A program made the position numbers and the translations under genes. A model generated the notes under the pieces. That model made no database searches, had not been told where the DNA came from, and saw nothing but the letters and a program-made list of their open reading frames with translations. This document shows positions 8,235 to 17,271 of a stretch of DNA of 64,000 bases, in pieces; within the stretch, counting starts at the first letter, position 1; each line of letters begins with the position of its first letter. Origin of the DNA: Streptococcus mitis (GTDB lineage: Bacteria > Bacillota > Bacilli > Lactobacillales > Streptococcaceae); the NCBI RefSeq assembly GCF_946190275.1, contig NZ_CAMHZQ010000004.1:62001-126000 (forward strand). The letters run 5' to 3'.

Positions 8235-9314
8235 ATGACAAAAAGACTTCTAGTATTAGAAGATGGCACAGTTTTTGAAGGCAAGGCCTTCGGAGCAGAT
8301 ATTGATGTAACAGGCGAAATCGTCTTTAATACAGGCATGACCGGCTACCAAGAATCCATTACAGACCAGTCTTATAATGGACAAATCTTGACCTTTACTT
8401 ATCCTTTAGTAGGAAATTATGGAATTAACCGTGATGATTACGAATCCATTATTCCAACTTGTAAGGGAGTCGTTGTTTTCGAAGAAGCACGTCGAGCTAG
8501 CAACTGGCGAAATCAAATGACGCTGGATGAATTTTTGAAAGCTAAGAAAATTCCAGGTATTTCAGGGATTGATACGCGTGCTCTTACCAAGATTATCCGT
8601 AAACATGGTACGATGCGTGCAACCTTGACTCATGTTGGGGACAGTATGGACCATGTGACGGATCAGCTCCAAGCAACAGTTTTGCCGACAGACAATATCA
8701 AGCAGGTTTCTACTAAAACATCCTATCCAGCTCCAGGAGTTGGTTTGAGTGTTGTCTTAGTTGACTTTGGTCTCAAGCACTCAATCCTACGTGAACTTTC
8801 TAAGCGAAACTGTAACGTGACGGTTGTTCCTTATTCAACAACGGCGGAAGAAATTCTCCATCTCAATCCTGACGGAGTTATGTTGTCAAACGGTCCAGGT
8901 AACCCAGAAGACGTTCCACAAGCACTCGACATGATTCGTGGTGTGCAAGGAAAAATTCCAATCTTTGGTATTTGTATGGGGCATCAACTCTTTGCAATGG
9001 CAAATGGGGCTAAGACCTACAAGATGAAGTTTGGACACCGTGGATTCAACCATGCGGTACGTGAAATTGCAACAGGACGAGTAGACTTCACCAGTCAGAA
9101 CCATGGTTATGCAGTTAGCCGTGAGGATTTGCCAGAGCATTTGATTATTACCCACGAAGAAATCAATGACAAGTCAGTCGAAGGTGTGCGCCACAGATAC
9201 CAACCTGCTTTCTCTGTTCAATATCACCCAGATGCAGCCCCTGGTCCACACGACGCAAGCTACCTATTTGACGAGTTTATCGAGATGATGGAAGCTTTTA
9301 AACAATCAAACTAA
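8235..9314 (+). CDS. carA: Carbamoyl phosphate synthetase small (glutaminase) subunit
   Basis: This 359-residue subunit hydrolyses glutamine and passes ammonia to CarB. The N-terminal CPSase domain starts [19 protein letters not shown]. The class I glutamine amidotransferase domain has the nucleophile Cys247 in [10 protein letters not shown] and the partner His in [22 protein letters not shown] precedes the ATG at good distance. Although CarA and CarB form a complex, carB starts 447 nt later, after a heavily structured spacer. Confidence 0.97.
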   Translation: MTKRLLVLEDGTVFEGKAFGADIDVTGEIVFNTGMTGYQESITDQSYNGQILTFTYPLVGNYGINRDDYESIIPTCKGVVVFEEARRASNWRNQMTLDEFLKAKKIPGISGIDTRALTKIIRKHGTMRATLTHVGDSMDHVTDQLQATVLPTDNIKQVSTKTSYPAPGVGLSVVLVDFGLKHSILRELSKRNCNVTVVPYSTTAEEILHLNPDGVMLSNGPGNPEDVPQALDMIRGVQGKIPIFGICMGHQLFAMANGAKTYKMKFGHRGFNHAVREIATGRVDFTSQNHGYAVSREDLPEHLIITHEEINDKSVEGVRHRYQPAFSVQYHPDAAPGPHDASYLFDEFIEMMEAFKQSN

Positions 9315-9761
9315 GAACGAGTAAAAGCTCGTTGGAGAATTTATGTAACTGAACACGGACGGGAAGCTCGGAATTTAGAGAAACCAATTTGGATTGTCAA
9401 TCCTTCCTTGGTTTCCTAAAATTCAATTGCTCTCTATTCGTCCTTTGTATCTTATTTAATGTCGCTCTGTGAGGCGACGAATAGAAAGGCAGGTCGTTTC
9501 TTTTAGTCGCTATCAGGCGAACTAAAAACTCCCTGCACTAGATTTTTTACCGAAAAGTATCGTTTCGCTAAAAAATCGTCGGAGAATTTATTTAATGGCA
9601 ACCTGAGAGTTGCCGAATAGAAAGGAGAAGATACATTGTTCGCGGAAGTGAACACGCCCTAAGAACTGTGTGAAAAAGATAAACATCGTCTTGACGCTGA
9701 AGGCGTCTGCACCGAGTTTCCTATTTTCACTGTGTTCTTTACGGGCTTTGTATCATAAACT
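9315..9761 (+). ncRNA. Structured carA-carB spacer, chain of hairpins
   Basis: No long ORF is present. I see at least eight perfect or near-perfect stems. They are 9316-9333 (6 bp); 9371-9424 (6+8 bp with an inner 5-bp GGATT/AATCC); 9461-9478 (GTCGC/GCGAC); 9489-9536 (GCAGG/CCTGC around TTTTAGT/ACTAAAA); 9541-9577 (9 bp, inner CGAAA/TTTCG); 9597-9614 (GGCAAC/GTTGCC); 9637-9654 (7 bp with a GGAA tetraloop); and 9656-9746 (long stem enclosing GACGC/GCGTC). A 10-bp pairing of 9433-9442 with 9476-9485 competes with the third stem. Linkers GGAGAATTTAT-TAA, CGAATAGAAAGG and CTTTGTATC recur. Function is unknown; post-transcriptional control of carB is likely. Confidence 0.7.
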
Positions 9762-12700
9762 ATGCCTAAACGTACTGATATTCAAAAAATTATGGTGATT
9801 GGTTCTGGTCCGATTATTATTGGTCAGGCTGCTGAGTTTGACTACGCTGGGACCCAGGCTTGCTTGTCGTTGAAAGAGGAAGGTTATGAGGTTGTCTTGG
9901 TTAACTCAAACCCTGCCACCATCATGACAGACAAGGAGATTGCGGACAAGGTTTATATTGAACCGATTACACTTGAGTTTGTAACGCGTATTCTTCGTAA
10001 GGAACGTCCAGATGCCTTGCTACCAACCCTTGGTGGTCAGACAGGGCTCAACATGGCCATGGAATTGTCTAAAAATGGTATCCTAGATGAACTTGGTGTT
10101 GAGCTTCTGGGAACTAAACTATCTGCCATTGATCAAGCGGAGGACCGTGACCTCTTTAAACAATTGATGGAAGAGCTCAACCAACCAATTCCAGAATCTG
10201 AAATTGTCAACACAGTCGAAGAAGCTGTTGCCTTTGCAGCAACAATTGACTACCCAGTCATCGTCCGTCCAGCCTTTACACTTGGTGGTACTGGTGGTGG
10301 TATGTGTGCCAACGAGGAAGAATTGCGTGAAATCGCTGAAAATGGTTTGAAATTGTCACCTGTCACCCAATGTTTGATTGAGCGTTCGATTGCTGGTTTC
10401 AAGGAAATCGAATACGAAGTGATGCGTGACTCAGCTGACAATGCTTTGGTTGTTTGTAACATGGAAAACTTTGACCCAGTTGGGATTCACACAGGGGATT
10501 CCATCGTGTTTGCCCCTGCGCAAACCATGTCAGATTATGAAAACCAAATGCTACGTGACGCGAGCTTGAGCATCATTCGTGCCCTCAAGATTGAAGGTGG
10601 ATGTAACGTTCAGCTGGCTCTTGATCCACACAGCTTCAAGTACTACGTCATCGAAGTAAACCCTCGTGTATCACGTTCGTCAGCCCTGGCATCTAAGGCG
10701 ACAGGTTATCCAATTGCCAAATTGGCTGCTAAGATTGCTGTCGGTTTGACCTTAGATGAAGTTATCAACCCAGTTACAGGTTCAACCTATGCCATGTTTG
10801 AGCCAGCCCTTGACTACGTGGTTGCCAAGATTCCGCGTTTCCCATTTGACAAGTTTGAAAAGGGTGAGCGCCGTCTTGGTACCCAGATGAAGGCAACTGG
10901 AGAAGTCATGGCGATTGGTCGTAACATCGAGGAATCTCTTCTTAAGGCTTGTCGCTCCCTTGAAATTGGAGTGCACCACAATGAAATGCCTGAGCTTGCA
11001 TCGGTTTCAGATGATGCCTTGATTGAAAAAGTTGTCAAAGCCCAAGATGATCGCCTCTTCTATGTATCAGAAGCCATTCGTCGTGGCTACACACCAGAAG
11101 AGATTGCTGACTTGACTAAGATTGATATCTTCTACCTTGATAAACTCTTGCATATCTTTGAGATTGAGCAAGAATTGGGCGCACATCCTCAGGATGTCGA
11201 TGTCCTGAAAACTGCCAAACTCAATGGATTTTCAGACCGTAAGATTGCTGAACTATGGGAAACGACAGCTGACCAAGTTCGCCAGCTTCGTTTGGAAAAC
11301 AAGATTGTCCCAGTCTATAAGATGGTCGATACTTGTGCGGCAGAATTTGACTCTGAGACACCATATTTCTATTCAACTTATGGTTGGGAAAATGAATCTA
11401 TCAAGTCTGATAAGGAATCCGTTCTAGTTCTAGGTTCTGGTCCAATCCGTATCGGGCAAGGGGTTGAGTTTGACTATGCAACCGTTCACTCTGTTAAGGC
11501 TATCCAGGCAGCTGGTTATGAAGCTATCATCATGAACTCAAATCCAGAGACCGTTTCAACAGACTTCTCTGTATCAGATAAGCTTTACTTTGAGCCATTG
11601 ACATTCGAAGATGTTATGAACGTCATTGACTTGGAGCAACCAAAAGGTGTTATCGTTCAGTTTGGTGGTCAAACAGCTATCAACCTTGCGGAGCCATTGG
11701 CAAAAGCAGGTGTGACCATCCTTGGGACACAGGTTGCTGACCTAGACCGTGCCGAAGACCGTGACCTCTTCGAGCAAGCTCTAAAAGACTTGGACATTCC
11801 ACAGCCACCAGGACAAACGGCTACCAATGAAGAAGAAGCAGTGCTTGCAGCTCGCAAGATTGGCTTCCCAGTCTTAGTTCGCCCATCTTATGTTTTAGGT
11901 GGACGTGCTATGGAAATCGTAGAAAATGAAGAAGATCTTCGTTCTTACATGCGTACAGCGGTTAAGGCTAGTCCTGACCATCCAGTCCTTGTTGACTCTT
12001 ATATCGTTGGACAAGAGTGTGAAGTTGATGCTATTTCAGACGGAGAAAATGTTCTCATCCCTGGTATCATGGAGCACATCGAACGTGCCGGTGTCCACTC
12101 AGGTGACTCAATGGCCGTTTACCCACCACAAACCTTGTCGCAAAAGGTGCAAGAAACCATCGCAGACTATACTAAACGTCTAGCAATCGGTCTTAACTGC
12201 CTTGGAATGATGAACATCCAGTTTGTTATCAAGGATGAAAAAGTCTATGTTATTGAGGTTAATCCACGTGCCAGCCGTACGGTTCCATTCCTTTCTAAGG
12301 TGACCAATATCCCTATGGCTCAAGTAGCAACCAAACTTATTCTTGGTCAAAAACTTGAAGAACTTGGCTACCAAGATGGACTTTACCCTGAAAGCACCCG
12401 CGTTCATATCAAGGCACCTGTCTTCTCCTTTACCAAACTAGCTAAGGTAGACAGCTTGCTTGGTCCTGAAATGAAGTCAACAGGGGAAGTTATGGGTTCT
12501 GATACAACTTTGGAAAAAGCTCTCTATAAGGCCTTTGAAGCTTCTTACTTACACTTGCCAACTTTTGGTAACGTTGTATTTACCATAGCTGATGATGCCA
12601 AAGAAGAAGCCTTGGACTTGGCTCGTCGTTTCCAAAATATTGGCTATGGAATCCTCGCGACAGAAGGGACAGCAGCCTTCTTTGCCAGTCATGGATTGCA

Positions 12701-12938
12701 AGCCAAACCTGTTGGTAAGATTGGTGATGACGATAAGGATATTCCAAGTTTTGTTCGCAAAGGAAGAATTCAAGCTATCATTAATACAGTAGGAACCAAA
12801 CGAACTGCAGACGAAGATGGTGAGCAGATTCGCCGTTCAGCCATTGAACACGGAGTGCCCCTCTTTACAGCCCTAGATACAGCTAATGCTATGCTCAAAG
12901 TATTGGAAAGCCGTAGTTTTGTTACAGAAGCAATTTAA
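9762..12938 (+). CDS. carB: Carbamoyl phosphate synthetase large subunit
   Basis: This 1058-residue protein has the expected duplicated architecture. The first ATP-grasp half starts [20 protein letters not shown] and the second starts [20 protein letters not shown] near residue 555. The C-terminal MGS-like allosteric domain (about 935-1058) includes [13 protein letters not shown]. It makes carbamoyl phosphate from bicarbonate, ammonia and two ATP for pyrimidine and arginine synthesis. No Shine-Dalgarno sequence lies directly before the ATG; AAAGGAG occurs only at 9620-9626, separated by two hairpins. Initiation may therefore depend on RNA folding. Confidence 0.97.
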   Translation: MPKRTDIQKIMVIGSGPIIIGQAAEFDYAGTQACLSLKEEGYEVVLVNSNPATIMTDKEIADKVYIEPITLEFVTRILRKERPDALLPTLGGQTGLNMAMELSKNGILDELGVELLGTKLSAIDQAEDRDLFKQLMEELNQPIPESEIVNTVEEAVAFAATIDYPVIVRPAFTLGGTGGGMCANEEELREIAENGLKLSPVTQCLIERSIAGFKEIEYEVMRDSADNALVVCNMENFDPVGIHTGDSIVFAPAQTMSDYENQMLRDASLSIIRALKIEGGCNVQLALDPHSFKYYVIEVNPRVSRSSALASKATGYPIAKLAAKIAVGLTLDEVINPVTGSTYAMFEPALDYVVAKIPRFPFDKFEKGERRLGTQMKATGEVMAIGRNIEESLLKACRSLEIGVHHNEMPELASVSDDALIEKVVKAQDDRLFYVSEAIRRGYTPEEIADLTKIDIFYLDKLLHIFEIEQELGAHPQDVDVLKTAKLNGFSDRKIAELWETTADQVRQLRLENKIVPVYKMVDTCAAEFDSETPYFYSTYGWENESIKSDKESVLVLGSGPIRIGQGVEFDYATVHSVKAIQAAGYEAIIMNSNPETVSTDFSVSDKLYFEPLTFEDVMNVIDLEQPKGVIVQFGGQTAINLAEPLAKAGVTILGTQVADLDRAEDRDLFEQALKDLDIPQPPGQTATNEEEAVLAARKIGFPVLVRPSYVLGGRAMEIVENEEDLRSYMRTAVKASPDHPVLVDSYIVGQECEVDAISDGENVLIPGIMEHIERAGVHSGDSMAVYPPQTLSQKVQETIADYTKRLAIGLNCLGMMNIQFVIKDEKVYVIEVNPRASRTVPFLSKVTNIPMAQVATKLILGQKLEELGYQDGLYPESTRVHIKAPVFSFTKLAKVDSLLGPEMKSTGEVMGSDTTLEKALYKAFEASYLHLPTFGNVVFTIADDAKEEALDLARRFQNIGYGILATEGTAAFFASHGLQAKPVGKIGDDDKDIPSFVRKGRIQAIINTVGTKRTADEDGEQIRRSAIEHGVPLFTALDTANAMLKVLESRSFVTEAI

Positions 12939-12942
12939 ATAG

Positions 12943-12976
12943 AAAAAAGAGAAGGTGTAACGATCTTCTCTTTTTT
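12943..12976. terminator. Bidirectional terminator between carB and licD2
   Basis: AAAAAAGAGAAG (12943-12954) pairs with CTTCTCTTTTTT (12965-12976) around a 10-nt loop. The A and T runs on both sides allow use from either strand, fitting the convergent carB and licD2 genes. Confidence 0.92.
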
Positions 12977-13007
12977 GTTATATTTTTTCTTGTAAACTAC
13001 TGCTTAA

Positions 13008-13817
13008 TCAGCTTTTGAGATAAGCTTTAATACTATGGCTATACCACTCTTGCATTTCCTTTGATGGTGGTGTCATATAATCCCCATACATCTGGGTTAA
13101 AAATTGATCATATTTTTTAGGGACAGGCAACATACGGCCCTCAAACTCAGTTAAGATGAGTTCTTTAAAGGTATCAATTGGAAATACTTCTTTCATACCT
13201 TCCTTACCAATCCCAATTCCTCCTTCATATTGAGGAGAGTTGGTTGTAGCATTTTTGACTAGCTGATCAATTTTCTTGTAAAAGTAACGGGGATTGACCA
13301 CTCGGAGGGCGTACCAGCTACATAATCTTAGAAAATCTTTTAACTTGCTGTCACCGTGAACTGCGCGTGATTTTTTGATATAAGCTAGTTGACGAAGGGC
13401 TACATACTTATAGCTCTTGTCGACAATGCTCAAATCTGTAAAGCGATCAATTGGGAAGACATCGATGAAAAGGCTGGTATCATGACGCTTGTACTTAACA
13501 TGGTCTTCGATAACAGTAGAAGTGTCCAAAATCGATGCGAAATTATGGAAGTACCAAGAAGAAGTGTCATATGAAAGAACCTTGTAGCGAGGGTGATTTT
13601 CTTCTTCAATAATCTTCAGTAAACGCTCATAATCTTCACGATAAAGGGAAATATCAATATCATCGTCCCAGGGAATCATACCTTTGTGGCGGATAGCTCC
13701 AAGCATGGTTCCATAACTTAGAAAATAAGGAATATCATGTTTCTTACAAGTCTCATCAATATAGTCCAGCAGGGCTAGTTGAATTTCTTTAATTTCTTCT
13801 TTTTCTAAATACTGCAT
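13008..13817 (-). CDS. licD2: LicD family phosphocholine transferase 2
   Basis: This 269-residue LicD-fold transferase adds phosphocholine from CDP-choline to teichoic acid repeat sugars. The nucleotidyltransferase-like motif is W50-DDDID, preceded by the SYGTMLGAIRHKG landmark. I chose the ATG at 13817 (MQYLEK): GGAGGA lies 5 nt upstream, and the ATG is 1 nt beyond the licD1 stop, so the pair is translationally coupled. A longer frame from 13850 lacks a ribosome-binding site. It is the last gene of the tacF-licD1-licD2 operon. Confidence 0.95.
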   Translation of the reverse strand: MQYLEKEEIKEIQLALLDYIDETCKKHDIPYFLSYGTMLGAIRHKGMIPWDDDIDISLYREDYERLLKIIEEENHPRYKVLSYDTSSWYFHNFASILDTSTVIEDHVKYKRHDTSLFIDVFPIDRFTDLSIVDKSYKYVALRQLAYIKKSRAVHGDSKLKDFLRLCSWYALRVVNPRYFYKKIDQLVKNATTNSPQYEGGIGIGKEGMKEVFPIDTFKELILTEFEGRMLPVPKKYDQFLTQMYGDYMTPPSKEMQEWYSHSIKAYLKS

Positions 13818-13818
13818 C

Positions 13819-14622
13819 CTAATCCTCCAATTTGTAAGCGTGAAATTCATGACTGTAGAAGCGTTTTTCTTCTGGTGGTAGGGTCATATAATCTCCATAA
13901 AATTGTGTCAAAATAGTATCAAATTTTTCAGGTGCTGGAAGGCTTAAATTTTCAAAGGGTAAATCAATTGTTTTATCGAAGGTACCGCTTGGGAAGACTT
14001 CCTTTTCCTTAAATTTAGAAGGGATAAAAGCCATATAGCGCCCATTCTCACGATTATATTTTTGAATTTCTTTCTCGATTTTATTTGCAAAATAACGAGG
14101 AGAAACAGGTCGAAGGAGCAACCAAAAGGCTGTTCGTATCCAATCTTTTAAAAGGCTATCTTTATAGACAATATTTTTATGTTTACTGAAAGACAGTAGT
14201 TTGAAGCTTTCCAGTTTGTAACAAGTATCAATGACCTTAGGATCATCAAAGCGATCCATAGGGAAAATATCGATAAAAACACCGGACTCATAGGTTTTTG
14301 TATTTCGAGTATCAACAATTTTAGTCGTACTGTCGGTTATTTTGATAAAGTTGTTAAAGTAGTTTTTATCTGTTTCTAAGGATAAAAGTTTGTATTTACT
14401 TTTTTCCTTTTGAAAAATGTTTATAAATCGTTGGTAGTCTTCTCGAGGCATGGACAGATCAATATCGTCGTCCCAAGGGATAAAGCCCTCATGTCGAACA
14501 GCCCCAATCAGAGTCCCGTAGTTAATAATATAGTTGATATTGTGCTTTTTACAGAGAGTATCAATATAATCCAAAATTTCTAATTCAATTTGTTTGGCAT
14601 CTTCAATGGTTAGTTGTTTCAT
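13819..14622 (-). CDS. licD1: LicD family phosphocholine transferase 1
   Basis: This 267-residue paralogue of the next gene has the same W50-DDDID motif at the identical position after NYGTLIGAVRHEG, and a GVFIDIFPMDRF block. The two proteins share clear similarity throughout but are diverged, consistent with two acceptor GalNAc positions per teichoic acid repeat in pneumococci. It starts 9 nt after the tacF stop codon and ends 1 nt before licD2. Confidence 0.95.
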   Translation of the reverse strand: MKQLTIEDAKQIELEILDYIDTLCKKHNINYIINYGTLIGAVRHEGFIPWDDDIDLSMPREDYQRFINIFQKEKSKYKLLSLETDKNYFNNFIKITDSTTKIVDTRNTKTYESGVFIDIFPMDRFDDPKVIDTCYKLESFKLLSFSKHKNIVYKDSLLKDWIRTAFWLLLRPVSPRYFANKIEKEIQKYNRENGRYMAFIPSKFKEKEVFPSGTFDKTIDLPFENLSLPAPEKFDTILTQFYGDYMTLPPEEKRFYSHEFHAYKLED

Positions 14623-14631
14623 TTTAAACTC

Positions 14632-16119
14632 CTATGATCTTTTGAATTTATTTTTTAAGGCTAGGACATAGTTTAAAAATTCATAGAAAATGCTATCTTT
14701 GGTGAAGGCAAGTAGACCAATATAAGAGATGGCTGATAGCAAGACAATCAAACCAGTATTAATCAAAAATGGCAAATTAATGACCATATCTACAGGATAC
14801 AAGAAATTAATCAGGAAATAGATTCCTACAAAGGAAAGTGAAAAGAGCGAGTATCGAATAGTATAGCTGAAGATATGTCCTAAGTGGATGAGTTGTTTTC
14901 TATGGATGAAAATGATATAGAAAACAAGTAGAGAGGCCTCTGATAGCATAGTTGTCAGTAAGTAGTATTCAGGCGCCACGATGTGGTTGAAAAAGAGGAG
15001 ACTATTTAAGCCCAAATTGAGCAATCCTGCAAAGACTGTATAGACTGTGATTCGTTTTTCATAGCCATTTGTAAAGAGAATTTGGGAACCAAGAATGGTA
15101 TCCAGTGCCAGGATAATCGTACGAAAAGCGAAGAGAGAGGTTAAGATACCGCCTCCGATATATTTTTCACTACCGTAAAGTAGGATGGCATTTGGTCCTA
15201 AAACCATGAGTCCAAAACTGAGTGGAATGATAAAGAAGTTAAAGATTCGACTTCCTCTGTTAACAAGTGAGACATAAGCTTCCTTATCGCCTTTTCCTAG
15301 ATAGTAACTGAGACGAGGCACACTTACTCCGATAGCTCCTGTTACAACACCAGCTATAACGGTCACAATTCGTTGAGCCATGGTATAGTAACTAACGTTG
15401 ACATCAATCCCTGTTTTAACGAGGAAGAGGCGATCTAAAAAAGTGAAGAGCATATTGGCATTGGCAAAGACTAACATGGCTGTCAGAGGGAGAAAGAGTG
15501 GTTTAAAATCACTTAGGTGAATCTTAACAAGTTTGATGTCTCTTTTAATCCAAAAATAACTAATCAGGTAGTTAATCAGCGTCGATAAACTCATCACAAG
15601 TGTATAAACAACAATATCGTGTTCATTCTTGACAAACAGGAAAATAGAGACCAGCATCAGGATACGGATGAAGGCAGTCTTGTAAAAGAGAAAACTGTAA
15701 TTTTCCAGAGCTTCATTGACCCACTCGATTGAAAAAATCTGGGCAATGAGTTGAATCCCCATAACAAGGTAGACTTTTTTGATGATTGGATTATCAGTAA
15801 AGAAGAGAGGATAGGCTAGGATATAGACAGCAGTGGTCAAAATTGTACACGCTATGCACAAATAAAAAAGACTAGAGAAGGTTCTATTCAGATCTTTTTT
15901 GTTATCCTTGACATTACTGATGGCCCGTAAACCGTAGTTATAGACCCCATAAGTCGCAAAGGGCAAGAAAAATGACAAAATAGTGTCAACTGAGTTGAAG
16001 TAACCATAGTCAGTTCGGTTCAAGACACGCGCGACGTAGGTACCAGTTAAGATGGGAAAAATAATATTCAAGACACGAATTCCCATATAAGATAGAGCAT
16101 TTAATTTTATACTTTTCAT
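14632..16119 (-). CDS. tacF: Teichoic acid repeat-unit flippase TacF
   Basis: This 495-residue integral membrane protein of the MATE/MOP (Wzx-like) group has about 14 hydrophobic segments. It starts MKSIKLNALSYMGIRVLNIIFPIL. In pneumococcus TacF exports undecaprenyl-linked teichoic acid repeats, and its specificity enforces choline dependence. GAGGT precedes the ATG, and an extended -10 (TGATATAAT on the minus strand, 16139-16144) lies just upstream. It is divergent from the tarIJ-licABC operon that makes its CDP-choline and CDP-ribitol precursors. Confidence 0.94.
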   Translation of the reverse strand: MKSIKLNALSYMGIRVLNIIFPILTGTYVARVLNRTDYGYFNSVDTILSFFLPFATYGVYNYGLRAISNVKDNKKDLNRTFSSLFYLCIACTILTTAVYILAYPLFFTDNPIIKKVYLVMGIQLIAQIFSIEWVNEALENYSFLFYKTAFIRILMLVSIFLFVKNEHDIVVYTLVMSLSTLINYLISYFWIKRDIKLVKIHLSDFKPLFLPLTAMLVFANANMLFTFLDRLFLVKTGIDVNVSYYTMAQRIVTVIAGVVTGAIGVSVPRLSYYLGKGDKEAYVSLVNRGSRIFNFFIIPLSFGLMVLGPNAILLYGSEKYIGGGILTSLFAFRTIILALDTILGSQILFTNGYEKRITVYTVFAGLLNLGLNSLLFFNHIVAPEYYLLTTMLSEASLLVFYIIFIHRKQLIHLGHIFSYTIRYSLFSLSFVGIYFLINFLYPVDMVINLPFLINTGLIVLLSAISYIGLLAFTKDSIFYEFLNYVLALKNKFKRS

Positions 16120-16179
16120 TCAATTTACCTCGTTTTTCATTATATCATAAAGTCAGCTAATAAGAAATGAAGGGCAGTA

Positions 16180-16286
16180 ATACTCTTCGAAAATCAAATT
16201 CAAACCACGTCAGCGTCGCCTTACCGTACTCAAGTACAGCTTACGGCTAGCTTCCTAGTTTGCTTTTTGATTTTCATTGAGTATAA
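16180..16286 (-). repeat. BOX element (boxA and boxC, no boxB)
   Basis: Read on the minus strand it begins TATACTCAATGAAAATCAAA and ends with the boxC tail CGAAGAGTA. At about 107 bp it is shorter than the other two copies because the central boxB block is absent. It lies in the divergent tacF/tarI region, between the tacF promoter and the CiaR-type promoter. The 440-nt gap also contains a 9-bp hairpin (16387-16413) and a second promoter. Confidence 0.93.
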
Positions 16287-16320
16287 GTCAAGTAATCACT
16301 TTGAAGTCTCAAAGTTTAAT

Positions 16321-16348
16321 TTTAAGTTTTCTTTAAGAAAACTATATT
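16321..16348 (+). promoter_or_regulatory. CiaR-type direct repeat and promoter of the tar-lic operon
   Basis: An exact TTTAAG-TTTTC-TTTAAG repeat (16321-16337) matches the published CiaR recognition pattern TTTAAG-N5-TTTAAG. A TATATT -10 follows 5 nt after the second half-site, the arrangement of CiaR-activated promoters. The pneumococcal lic operon is a known CiaRH target, so this is the conserved control point. Confidence 0.85.
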
Positions 16349-16386
16349 ATTCTGAAGAACTCTAAAATTTCACAGCCATTTATTAG

Positions 16387-16413
16387 TAATGACTACAGAA
16401 TTCCTAGTCATTA
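16387..16413 (+). other. Hairpin in the tar-lic 5' leader
   Basis: TAATGACTA and TAGTCATTA form a perfect 9-bp stem with a 9-nt loop, about 40 nt downstream of the CiaR-type promoter. There is no T run, so it is not a classic terminator. It would be part of the long leader made from the upstream promoter only. Confidence 0.5.
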
Positions 16414-16512
16414 TTAGAAATGGACTAGTTTATTTGAATAATAGAACTCCTTAAACCTTCTATTCTAGAACGGGAGGGTCGGTATTTCTTTCATGATAGG
16501 ACTAGATTGTGG

Positions 16513-16518
16513 TATAAT
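16513..16518 (+). promoter_or_regulatory. Second, proximal promoter of tarI
   Basis: TGGTATAAT gives a perfect extended -10, 42 nt before the tarI start, without a strong -35. Together with the CiaR-type promoter it gives the operon two transcription starts. Confidence 0.65.
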
Positions 16519-16559
16519 AGAGAGAATAAGTTTTTTTAGTAAGACAAAGGAGAAAATAG

Positions 16560-17267
16560 ATGATTTATGCAGGAATTCTTGCTGGTGGAACTGGCACACG
16601 CATGGGAATCAGTAACTTGCCAAAACAATTTTTAGAGCTAGGTGATCGACCTATCTTGATTCATACAATTGAAAAATTTGTCTTGGAACCAAGTATTGAA
16701 AAAATTGTAGTTGGGGTTCATGGAGACTGGGTTTCTCATGCAGAAGATCTTGTAGATAAATATCTTCCTCTTCATAAGGAACGTATCATCATTACAAAAG
16801 GTGGTGCTGACCGCAATACAAGTATCGAGAAAATCATTGAAGCCATTGATGCTTATCATCCGCTTACTCCAGAGGATATCGTTGTTACCCACGATTCTGT
16901 TCGTCCATTTATTACACTTCGCATGATTCAGGACAATATCCAACTTGCCCAAAATCATGACGCAGTGGATACAGTGGTAGAAGCGGTTGATACTATCGTT
17001 GAAAGTACCAATGGTCAATTCATTACAGATATTCCAAATCGTGCTCACCTTTATCAAGGACAAACACCTCAAACATTCCGTTGCAAGGACTTCATGGATC
17101 TTTACGGTTCTCTCTCTGCTGAAGAGAAGGAAATCTTGACAGATGCATGTAAAATCTTTGTCATTAAAGGAAAAGATGTAGCCTTGGCCAAGGGTGAATA
17201 CTCAAATCTGAAGATTACAACAGTAACAGATTTGAAGATTGCAAAAAGTATGATTGAGAAAGACTAG
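16560..17267 (+). CDS. tarI: Ribitol-5-phosphate cytidylyltransferase TarI
   Basis: This 235-residue IspD/TarI-fold enzyme makes CDP-ribitol from CTP and ribitol 5-phosphate for teichoic acid. The nucleotide-binding loop ILAGGTGTRMG is at residues 6-16. The conserved THDSVRPF and RAHLYQGQTPQTF motifs follow. Similarity to IspD is expected, but the adjacent TarJ-type reductase and lic genes support TarI. AAGGAG precedes the ATG. It opens the five-gene rightward operon. Confidence 0.93.
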   Translation: MIYAGILAGGTGTRMGISNLPKQFLELGDRPILIHTIEKFVLEPSIEKIVVGVHGDWVSHAEDLVDKYLPLHKERIIITKGGADRNTSIEKIIEAIDAYHPLTPEDIVVTHDSVRPFITLRMIQDNIQLAQNHDAVDTVVEAVDTIVESTNGQFITDIPNRAHLYQGQTPQTFRCKDFMDLYGSLSAEEKEILTDACKIFVIKGKDVALAKGEYSNLKITTVTDLKIAKSMIEKD

Positions 17268-17271
17268 TAAA

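Noticed and set aside
12592..12792. Open frames inside carB on both strands
   Set aside because: They are shadows of a complete 1058-residue CarB and lack start signals.
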